A stretch of 43,697 nucleotides of DNA, from assembly GCA_014654705.1 (NCBI GenBank), contig JACVZY010000057.1, positions 1 through 43,697 of the forward strand. The letters are read 5' to 3'. Origin of the DNA: Ignavibacteria bacterium (GTDB taxonomy: Bacteria > Bacteroidota > Ignavibacteria > Kapaibacteriales > UBA4661). Under the pieces are notes generated by a model. That model was given only the letters and a program-made list of their open reading frames with translations. It did not search any database and was not told the DNA's origin. Made by a program: the position numbers and the translations under genes. Positions 26,324-33,701 of the stretch are shown here, in pieces (position 1 is the first letter of the stretch; each line of letters begins with the position of its first letter).

Positions 26324-27532
26324 TTAAATGGACGACGACGACACAGAATCAAGTGTTTGAGCAAGTGCTGAAGCCAGATGCCGCATTTGCGCTTCCGAAT
26401 GGCGAAGCGTTACGGTGAGACGCAAACACTCTTCTCCTTCGGGAACAGTCGGAAAATTAATTGGCTGCAAGTATGCGCCATGTTCGTGCAAGAGTATATC
26501 TGCAATAGCCTTGCACCGTGCGGCATTACCAATGAAGATGCGTGTGATGTGCGAGGGATTGTCGTCAAAAGGGACAGAGTGCTCGCGTAAGATACGGCGA
26601 AAAGAGCGCACGTGCGCTTGATATGCCTCTTGCAAGCCAGATTGGGAGCGGACTTTTTCTACACTGGTCAGCGTCGCGGCGCAGAGTGCAGGCGGTAAGG
26701 ATGTGGTAAAAATAAAACTTGGCGCAAAACTGCGCACGTAGTCTATGAAAAGAGCGCGAGAAGCAATGTAGCCGCCAAGAGTGCCAAAGCCCTTCGCAAA
26801 TGTACCGTTTATCATATCTACTTGCCCTTCGCCGACGTGCTCCTCTACCAAGCCCGCCCCGCCGCGACCATAGACAGCGACGGCGTGCACTTCGTCCACA
26901 TATGTCAGTGCATTGTAACGCTTGGCGAGACGGACAAATTCTTGGATGGGCGCAATAGTCCCTGCCATAGAGTACAACGACTCGAAAGCGATGATTTTCG
27001 GGCGTTCAAGCGGAAGTTCGCGCAGCAACGATTCCAAATGCTCGGCATCATTATGACGAAAAATCTGTTTATCGCATCGTGCCAACTTGATTCCCTCAAT
27101 CATGGACGCATGATTACGTTCATCAGAAAGAATAATGCAGCCCGGAAATGCTTTGCCCAGCGTTCCCAATGCACCAAGATTTGCCATAAATGCACTACCA
27201 AAGATTAAGGCACTTTCTGTACCGTGGAGATTAGCCAGGCAGGATTCAAGGCGGTTGTGGTGAACGGTTGTGCCGGAGATATTGCGCGTCCCACCTGCTC
27301 CCACGCCGCTTTCTTCAGCCACGCGAACAAGCGATTGCAAAACATCGGCATCCAAACTCATGCAGAGATAATCGTTGGAACACCAGTTCAACGCAGTTTT
27401 CTGATGTCCGTCGGCATCTTCAAACGTAAATTCGGGAAAAGACTGAGCAGATTTTTGTACATTCAGGAAATAGCGATAACTGCCGCTCTGCTTGAGCGTG
27501 TCCAGATGGGCGTTCAAAATATTGTCGTACAT
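26324..27532 (-). CDS. hemA: 5-aminolevulinate synthase (ALAS, C4 pathway)
   Basis: A 402-residue PLP enzyme of the alpha-oxoamine synthase family that makes ALA from glycine and succinyl-CoA. Visible motifs are NWCSNDYLCM, GAGGTRNISGT, HHNRLESCLANLHG, YVDEVHAVAVYGRGGAG, and the PLP lysine Lys247 in NGTFAKGFGTLGGYIA. ALAS is separated from its relatives (KBL, BioF) by ESLYSMAGTIAPI, by HITRIFIGNAARCK, and above all by YLQPINFPTVPEGEECLRLT near residues 354-373. Two positions are less usual: AVAV for AVGL after DEVH, and Lys-Gly for Lys-Ala at the PLP site. The gene heads the hem operon, a place normally held by glutamyl-tRNA reductase outside Alphaproteobacteria. The symbol hemA is used in the ALAS sense. 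Confidence 0.92.
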   Translation of the reverse strand: MYDNILNAHLDTLKQSGSYRYFLNVQKSAQSFPEFTFEDADGHQKTALNWCSNDYLCMSLDADVLQSLVRVAEESGVGAGGTRNISGTTVHHNRLESCLANLHGTESALIFGSAFMANLGALGTLGKAFPGCIILSDERNHASMIEGIKLARCDKQIFRHNDAEHLESLLRELPLERPKIIAFESLYSMAGTIAPIQEFVRLAKRYNALTYVDEVHAVAVYGRGGAGLVEEHVGEGQVDMINGTFAKGFGTLGGYIASRALFIDYVRSFAPSFIFTTSLPPALCAATLTSVEKVRSQSGLQEAYQAHVRSFRRILREHSVPFDDNPSHITRIFIGNAARCKAIADILLHEHGAYLQPINFPTVPEGEECLRLTVTLRHSEAQMRHLASALAQTLDSVSSSSI

Positions 27533-27732
27533 ACCGAAATTCTTGAAGATGTTTTACGCGTCAAATATTTTTGCTGTAAAGCACAGCGCTTCATTCATAA
27601 ATGGCGAAAATTTGACCTTTTCATGCTTGAAGCGCTTGCCAAAAATACGGTTTATTTTGTCGTTTTGGTGGAATGTTGTGCAAACCCCTGAAAAGTCGTA
27701 GTTTTGTGCAGTTCACTTCACTCGAAATCTTT

Positions 27733-28806
27733 ATGAAAAACACCGCATTTCCCCGTCACACCGCCGAGCGCGACCTCTCCGTCCGCGAGCGCTCTATTCT
27801 TCAGGCGATTGTCCAAAATTTTATTTTGGATGCAACGCCCGTTGGTTCGCGTAATCTCTCAAAATTTTTGCAGGAAGAGTTGCATCTTAGCCCCGCCACG
27901 CTGCGCAATGCAATGTCTGACCTCGAAGAGATGGGCTTTATAGCACAACCGCACACGTCGTCGGGGCGCATCCCAACGGACAAAGGATATCGCTATTACG
28001 TGGATTCACTCATGGATATTGAGCATTTGCCGAAGCCGGAAATAGCCAGTATTCAGCAGAATATTCTCGCTGCCAAGCACCACGACGCGGCTTTGAAGGA
28101 TGTGTCTAAAATTTTGGGTTCGCTCTCGCGCTATTTAAGCGTTGTGCGAATGCCACAGATTGCGCACGCAACCATTAACAAAATCGAACTTTTTTTGCTT
28201 GCATCGCATCGCCTTTTGGTAGTACTGACGCTCAATTCCGACATTGTGCGGACACTTTCGCTGGAGGCATCGTTTGAATTGGAATCCGCGCAGTGTGAAG
28301 ATTTGGCGCGTGCCTTGAATGAGCGGCTTGCAGGAAAATCGCTGGATTTTATCCGTGCAAATCTTCAAAATCTTGTGAGCGATACAGAATTTGACAACCA
28401 CGCGCTTATTCGTCTTTTTGTGGATTCGGCAGATTCTCTTTTGAGCGACCACATTGCGCCCGGAGGTACGGTGCATATCGCCGGAGCGCAGCATTTGTTC
28501 GACCATCCTGAATTTGGCTCCCCATCTCGTGTTCGGAGCATTATTGAGCTTATCGAAAGTGAAGAAATTATTGTTCATTTGCTGGAAAATTCTGCCGCTC
28601 AAGAAGGCGCTGTGAGCATTGCCATTGGCAGCGAAATGGATTCTTCACTCATGGAAGAATATAGTCTTTTGACCACGAAATACCGCTATGCCTCTGCAAA
28701 TGCGGTTGGCACAATAGGACTTATCGGACCGAAACGGATGAACTATTCGCGCTTGATTGCCATCATGCACTATGTGGCTTCGGCATTGTCGCAGAATGAA
28801 GAGTAA
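27733..28806 (+). CDS. hrcA: Heat-inducible transcription repressor HrcA
   Basis: A 357-residue HrcA. The N-terminal winged-helix domain begins LSVRERSILQAIVQNFILDATPVGSRNL, with the recognition region LSPATLRNAMSDLEEMGFIAQPHTSSGRIPTDKGYRYYVD, a near-perfect family match. A GAF-like domain and the C-terminal IGLIGPKRMNYSRLIAIMHYVA complete it. HrcA represses chaperone operons by binding CIRCE and needs GroEL to stay active. I start at the ATG at 27733, which fits the family length. The gene is divergent from ALAS (200-bp intergenic region). No CIRCE is visible here, so its targets (groESL and dnaK, presumably) lie elsewhere. Confidence 0.95.
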   Translation: MKNTAFPRHTAERDLSVRERSILQAIVQNFILDATPVGSRNLSKFLQEELHLSPATLRNAMSDLEEMGFIAQPHTSSGRIPTDKGYRYYVDSLMDIEHLPKPEIASIQQNILAAKHHDAALKDVSKILGSLSRYLSVVRMPQIAHATINKIELFLLASHRLLVVLTLNSDIVRTLSLEASFELESAQCEDLARALNERLAGKSLDFIRANLQNLVSDTEFDNHALIRLFVDSADSLLSDHIAPGGTVHIAGAQHLFDHPEFGSPSRVRSIIELIESEEIIVHLLENSAAQEGAVSIAIGSEMDSSLMEEYSLLTTKYRYASANAVGTIGLIGPKRMNYSRLIAIMHYVASALSQNEE

Positions 28807-28841
28807 AACCGCTATTTCTCTTTTTCAATGAAAGATTGTCT

Positions 28842-29435
28842 ATGGAAACGTCTGATATTTCGATGCTTACCGAAGAGCGTGCCGTCGTGCGTACTGGTGC
28901 TACGGTAGAAGACTACATGATTTTTGAAGATGCGACGGAAGTACGCCATGAATTTCACAATGGAGATATTATCATTATGCCCGGAGCATCACCTTTTCAC
29001 GAGCGCTTGATAATGCGCTTGGCTTATATCCTTGGGAATCAACTTCCCGAACCTGAATATACGACGTATGGTAGCGGTCTCAAAGTTGCTGTGCCGACCT
29101 ACAATCGTATTCTTTACCCCGACATTAGCATTGTGCGCGGTGAACCTGTCTTCATACAACAACATGGCTATCAACTCACCAATCCGACCGTGATTATTGA
29201 AATACTCTCACCTAGCACTGCCGGATACGATCTTTCGGATAAGTTCGACTATTACCGCAGTATTCCGTCGCTCGAAGAAATTGCTTTTTTTGAGCAGCAA
29301 ATGCCGTCAGTACGACTCTTTCGCCTCAATACGCAAGGACGATGGGAGCTCGTCGAGCCGGAAAATGGCTTGATAGAATTTACTGCTATACAAGCAACCG
29401 TGAACCTTGCAGAGGTTTATCCATCAAATCGCTAG
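28842..29435 (+). CDS. Uma2-family putative restriction-endonuclease-like protein
   Basis: A 197-residue protein of the Uma2 (DUF820) family, which has a PD-(D/E)xK nuclease fold. The expected positions are Glu37 (VRHEFHNGDI), Asp94 (YPDISIV), Glu120 (TVIIEILSPST) and Lys134 (DKFDYYR). The family is abundant in Cyanobacteria and some FCB bacteria and often occurs in multiple copies; its biological role is unsettled. I prefer the ATG at 28842 over the upstream TTG at 28836. It follows hrcA by 35 bp on the same strand. The reading frame continues after its TAG into the tail of a second copy (see 29436-29570). Confidence 0.85.
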   Translation: METSDISMLTEERAVVRTGATVEDYMIFEDATEVRHEFHNGDIIIMPGASPFHERLIMRLAYILGNQLPEPEYTTYGSGLKVAVPTYNRILYPDISIVRGEPVFIQQHGYQLTNPTVIIEILSPSTAGYDLSDKFDYYRSIPSLEEIAFFEQQMPSVRLFRLNTQGRWELVEPENGLIEFTAIQATVNLAEVYPSNR

Positions 29436-29570
29436 CAGAACGAGCGTTTAGTGGAACTGCATCTCCGTCAGAATGGCTACTGGTTGATGTTTGATATTGC
29501 TGATCTGGGTGCCTTACTGCACCTCGAATTAGTGAAAGAGTCACTTTTTCTTGATGACTTGTATGCTTGA
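29436..29570 (+). pseudogene. Remnant C-terminus of a second Uma2-family gene
   Basis: Directly after the Uma2 stop codon, in the same frame, 44 codons encode a Uma2-like tail: ERLVELHLRQNGYWLMFDIA, then a strand-turn-strand and the ending VKESLFLDDLYA before TGA. This parallels the end of the intact gene (VRLFRLNTQGRWELVEPENG ... VNLAEVYPSNR). It has no start codon or ribosome site of its own. The simplest reading is that a tandem duplicate lost all but its end. Readthrough of the amber codon is an alternative I consider unlikely. Confidence 0.5.
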
Positions 29571-29633
29571 CATAAACTCGCTTTCAAGCGGTATTTTCCC
29601 AAAAAATTGTGTGTTCCATTTTTCTTTTTTTGA

Positions 29634-31700
29634 ATGACAATGAAAACTTCTTCCACAACAACCTCTGCCAATGCCTCCAAAACCGCTCCGAACGGACATT
29701 CTACGAACGAAAAATCCGCCAACGGCAGTAATGGTCATACTTACAAAAGTGCAGCCGTATTGGAATTAGAGGCATTATACGAAAAATGTAAGCAACAGCT
29801 TCATCACGAAACCGCGCATATCCTCGCAACGTGGCAGACGAAAAAAGAAAATTATCGAACTCCTCACTACACCTACTCTGTGCGCGGCAAAGAAATCAAA
29901 GTGGAGAATTTCACGGAATCGCTTTCACATCAGCAAATACCAAAAATTGGTGTTCCGCAGTTCGATGACTACGGCGAAGTCGTACGGTGGAGCATGACGG
30001 AAAATTTTCCCGGTGAGTTTCCTTACACCGCCGGCATTTACCCGTTCAAGCGCGAGGGCGAAGACCCGACGCGAATGTTTGCGGGCGAAGGCGCACCGGA
30101 GCGCACGAATAAACGCTTTCATTATCTCTCGGCAGGAATGCCCGCAGCCCGCCTCTCGACTGCCTTCGACAGCGTTACGCTCTACGGCGAAGACCCCGAC
30201 GAGCGCCCCGACATTTATGGTAAAATTGGCAATTCGGGCGTTTCAATTGCCACGCTGGACGACGCAAAAAAGCTCTATTCCGGCTTTGACCTTTGCAAGC
30301 CCTCCACCAGCGTTTCGATGACCATCAACGGACCAGCACCGATGCTGCTTGCCTTCTTTATGAACGCGGCTATTGACCAGCAATGCGAGAAGTATATCCG
30401 CGAAAACGGCTTGGAAGCTGAGGTAAAAGCAAAAATTGCTGCAAAATATGCTGAACAAGGGGTTGCAACCCCTTGTTACGTGGGCGAACTTCCCGAAAGC
30501 AACGATGGGCTGGGACTGATGTTGCTTGGTGTGACGGGTGCTGATGTGCTGCCGTCGGACATTTACGACACCATCAAAGCCGACACCCTCAAGCAAGTAC
30601 GCGGTACGGTGCAAGCCGACATTTTGAAAGAAGACCAAGCGCAGAATACCTGTATTTTTTCGACGGAGTTTGCGCTGCGCATGATGGGCGACATTCAGCA
30701 ATATTTTATTGACGAAAAGGTGCGGAATTTTTATTCGGTTTCGATTTCGGGGTATCACATCGCCGAAGCGGGTGCAAATCCTATCTCGCAGCTTGCTTTC
30801 ACGCTTTCCAATGGCTTTACGTTTGTGGAATACTACCTGTCGCGCGGTATGAAGATTGATGATTTTGCGCCGAATCTTTCGTTCTTTTTCTCAAATGGTA
30901 TTGACCCTGAGTATTCAGTTATCGGGCGGGTGGCGCGCCGCATCTGGGCAAAGGCAATGAAAAACAAGTACGGTGCAAACGAGCGTTCGCAAATGCTGAA
31001 GTATCACATCCAGACATCGGGACGCAGCCTGCATGCTCAAGAGATTGATTTTAACGATATTCGCACGACGCTTCAGGCGCTCTACGCCATCTACGATAAT
31101 TGCAACTCGCTCCACACCAACGCCTACGACGAAGCAATCACCACACCGACCGAAGAATCCGTGCGCCGTGCCGTAGCGATTCAGCTTATCATCAACCGCG
31201 AACTGGGTTTAGCAAAGAACGAGAACCCACTTCAAGGCTCATTCATTATTGAAGAACTGACGGATTTGGTGGAAGAAGCCGTAATGACGGAATTCCGCAG
31301 AATCGCAGAGCGAGGCGGTGTGCTGGGTGCAATGGAAACGATGTACCAACGCAACAAAATCCAAGAAGAGTCCATGCACTACGAAATGCTCAAGCACACA
31401 GGCGAATTGCCCATCATTGGCGTAAACACGTACCTCCCGAAAGATAAACCCGCCTACACAGCACCCAAAGAGGTTATCCGCGCCACCGAAGAAGAAAAGC
31501 GGGCGCAAATTGCATCGCTCCGTGCCTTCCAAGCGAGGAATAATACGGTCTCTGGGGCAGCATTAAAACGCTTGCAAATGGCTGCTATCAACAATCAAAA
31601 TATCTTTGCGGAGCTAATGGAAGCGGCGAAGGTGTGCAGTTTGGGGCAGATTTCGGGGGCGTTGTATGAGGTTGGTGGGCAGTATCGGAGGAATATGTGA
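29634..31700 (+). CDS. IcmF-like acyl-CoA mutase, catalytic subunit only
   Basis: A 688-residue adenosylcobalamin-type acyl-CoA mutase subunit. From about residue 75 it matches the mutase part of the fused isobutyryl-CoA mutase IcmF ([67 protein letters not shown]). [40 protein letters not shown] and [20 protein letters not shown] follow. IcmF proteins are about 1,100 residues, with an N-terminal B12 domain and a MeaI-type GTPase. Here both are missing: no DxHxxG motif and no Walker A. The protein opens with a Ser/Asn-rich stretch (1-38) and the IcmF linker. It must pair with a separate B12-binding subunit, or be inactive. No such partner lies in the window. The substrate is probably isobutyryl-CoA/n-butyryl-CoA, less likely methylmalonyl-CoA. 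Confidence 0.9.
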   Translation: MTMKTSSTTTSANASKTAPNGHSTNEKSANGSNGHTYKSAAVLELEALYEKCKQQLHHETAHILATWQTKKENYRTPHYTYSVRGKEIKVENFTESLSHQQIPKIGVPQFDDYGEVVRWSMTENFPGEFPYTAGIYPFKREGEDPTRMFAGEGAPERTNKRFHYLSAGMPAARLSTAFDSVTLYGEDPDERPDIYGKIGNSGVSIATLDDAKKLYSGFDLCKPSTSVSMTINGPAPMLLAFFMNAAIDQQCEKYIRENGLEAEVKAKIAAKYAEQGVATPCYVGELPESNDGLGLMLLGVTGADVLPSDIYDTIKADTLKQVRGTVQADILKEDQAQNTCIFSTEFALRMMGDIQQYFIDEKVRNFYSVSISGYHIAEAGANPISQLAFTLSNGFTFVEYYLSRGMKIDDFAPNLSFFFSNGIDPEYSVIGRVARRIWAKAMKNKYGANERSQMLKYHIQTSGRSLHAQEIDFNDIRTTLQALYAIYDNCNSLHTNAYDEAITTPTEESVRRAVAIQLIINRELGLAKNENPLQGSFIIEELTDLVEEAVMTEFRRIAERGGVLGAMETMYQRNKIQEESMHYEMLKHTGELPIIGVNTYLPKDKPAYTAPKEVIRATEEEKRAQIASLRAFQARNNTVSGAALKRLQMAAINNQNIFAELMEAAKVCSLGQISGALYEVGGQYRRNM
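30454..30477. repeat. 24-bp perfect palindrome inside the mutase gene
   Basis: AACAAGGGGTTG at 30454-30465 is followed immediately by its exact reverse complement (30466-30477). It lies in frame in the mutase coding sequence and encodes EQGVATPCY at a surface loop between IAAKYA and VGELPES, where IcmF relatives vary. It would form a perfect cruciform or hairpin. Confidence 0.6.
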
Positions 31701-31829
31701 TGGAAGATTTTTAGTCGTATTTCATTCTCATCCACTACGCCGATACACTTGTTATGCTGCGTACTTTATCCTTTGCAGGCTCAATACATAAGGTTTGAGA
31801 TGGTTACTTGCTATTTGTAGCACCCCACC

Positions 31830-33542
31830 TCATTCTGCCCGCACCAACTCTTTCGCACTTTCCAGAGCAGCATTCGTGATTTCTTCGCCGCTCAGAAGCC
31901 GTGCTACTTCGTAAATACGTTCCTCCTCCGTGAGTACGACAGCCGAGATACGAGTTGTCGTCGCCGTTTGGCGTTTTTCGACCATGATGTGCGTGTCGGC
32001 AAGCGCTGCTATCTGCGGCTGGTGCGTAATGGCGATAATCTGCGGATGCTTTGATAATTCCTTCATCGTCTTGCCCACTTTTTGCGCAATACGCCCGCTT
32101 ATCCCTGTATCAATCTCATCAAACACCATCATCGGCAGGCGGTCGGATTCGGCAAGTGCCGCTTTGAGTGAAAGCATGACTCGCGAAATTTCTCCGCCCG
32201 AAGCAATTCGTGCCATCGGCTTCAGTTCTTCGCCCGGATTAGCCGCAATAAGAAACTCCACTTTTTCCGCACCATTCGGGTATGCCACCACACGTTCCCC
32301 GTCAAGCGTAACATACACCGCATCAGGACTTATCCCGACGGCAACCTCACGAGAAAAATTGACCGCAAAGCGAATATGCGGCATCCCCAAATTTTGGAGC
32401 GTGGCAATAATGGTCTTTTCAATTTTTGCAGCCACTTTTTTGCGCTGCTCTGAGAGTATCTGTGCTGCTTTGGCAAGCGTCTCGCGTGTCTCTTCGATGC
32501 TTCGGGTAAGGCGCTCTTCTGCTGCTTCAAAGTTTTCGGTCAATTCGGCATCTTTCTTAAATTCATCCCACTTTGCGAAGAGTTCCGAAGCGCCGCCGTA
32601 CTTCTTGCGCAAGCGCGATAATTGCTGCAAGCGGTATCGTATCTGCTCCAAACGCTCCGGCTGAAATTCAATATTCTCGCGGTAATTATGCGCAAATTTC
32701 GCAATCTCGCCCACCACCGCAATCGCTGACTGACATTCGCTGCGGTATTCCGCAAATTCTTTGTCTATCTCTGCTAATTCATCAAGAAGGTTTTTTGCCG
32801 TCGCCAGACGGTCGCGCACCGAATCGTCATCGTCATACAAAAGCGTCGTCAAGCGGTACGTGAGGTCATGCAACTGCTCGGCGTTTTCGCGCAATGCCAG
32901 TTCTTGCTCAAGGCTTTCTTCCTCGTCGCGTTGGGGGTTCACTTGTTCGATTTCTTCTAATTGAAATCGCCGGAACTCCGCTTGCTGCCGAAGTGCAAGC
33001 TCACGCGAGGCAAGTTCTGCGCGCTCGTGTATTTGCCTACGCAGCGTAGCAAAGTGCTCTTGGTACGCCTCCAAGCGAGGCAATACGCCCTCAAAATTGT
33101 CAATAAAATTCACGTGCGCTTCCGCCCGTAGAAGTGATTGATGCTCGTGCTGACCATGAAAATCCACAAGCTGCGCCCCAACTTCGCGCATAACGCCGAC
33201 GGCGACGGGAGAATCGTTGATAAATGACCGCGAGGTACCTTTTTCGGAGATTTCACGGCGCAGCAGCAGTCCTTCGCCGTCGTGTTCAATTTCGTGCTCC
33301 TCCAAAAGCGGCTGAATATATTTGTTCCCCGTAATCACAAAGCTACCTTCAATCACGGCTTTTGGTGCGCCCTTGCGGACATATTCCGCAGAGCCGCGCT
33401 CACCAAAAAGCAGCAACAGCGCGTCCACGATGATGGACTTTCCAGCGCCGGTCTCGCCCGTGATGATGTTTAAGCCACGACCAAGCTCAAGGTCGAGTTC
33501 TTCGATAAGCGTAAAGTGCCGAATTGTCAAGCGTTGAAGCAT
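31830..33542 (-). CDS. recN: DNA repair protein RecN
   Basis: A 570-residue SMC-like ATPase. It starts MLQRLTIRHFTLIEELDLELGRGLNIITGETGAGKS (Walker A), followed by VDFHGQHEHQSLL. The central coiled coil (about 150-330) contains many Glu/Leu-rich heptads. The C-terminal half shows the ABC signature MARIASGGEISRVMLSLKAAL, Walker B MMVFDEIDTGISG and AITHQPQIAALAD. RecN acts early in double-strand break repair. The ATG at 33542 gives the family start; an ATG five codons earlier and a longer frame are possible. It lies downstream of and in line with the ATP-grasp/alpha-E gene (159 bp). Confidence 0.95.
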   Translation of the reverse strand: MLQRLTIRHFTLIEELDLELGRGLNIITGETGAGKSIIVDALLLLFGERGSAEYVRKGAPKAVIEGSFVITGNKYIQPLLEEHEIEHDGEGLLLRREISEKGTSRSFINDSPVAVGVMREVGAQLVDFHGQHEHQSLLRAEAHVNFIDNFEGVLPRLEAYQEHFATLRRQIHERAELASRELALRQQAEFRRFQLEEIEQVNPQRDEEESLEQELALRENAEQLHDLTYRLTTLLYDDDDSVRDRLATAKNLLDELAEIDKEFAEYRSECQSAIAVVGEIAKFAHNYRENIEFQPERLEQIRYRLQQLSRLRKKYGGASELFAKWDEFKKDAELTENFEAAEERLTRSIEETRETLAKAAQILSEQRKKVAAKIEKTIIATLQNLGMPHIRFAVNFSREVAVGISPDAVYVTLDGERVVAYPNGAEKVEFLIAANPGEELKPMARIASGGEISRVMLSLKAALAESDRLPMMVFDEIDTGISGRIAQKVGKTMKELSKHPQIIAITHQPQIAALADTHIMVEKRQTATTTRISAVVLTEEERIYEVARLLSGEEITNAALESAKELVRAE

Positions 33543-33701
33543 GGGTGCGCCGTCCATGGTGTAAGAAAAGTTTGACAGCAACGTGCATAATGCGTAATGT
33601 CGCTGCGAACACGAAGTCGCAAAGTTAGGAAAAGTTTGCGTGATTTCCTTTGGCAATCAATTATTTTTGTGCTGATCGTTCAATTTGAAGCACGTTGTAC
33701 G

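Noticed and set aside
25670-26371. A 233-codon plus-strand ORF opposite hemCD
   Set aside because: It is antisense to the HemC catalytic core, shows no motif, and spans the hemCD-ALAS junction, as a chance frame would.
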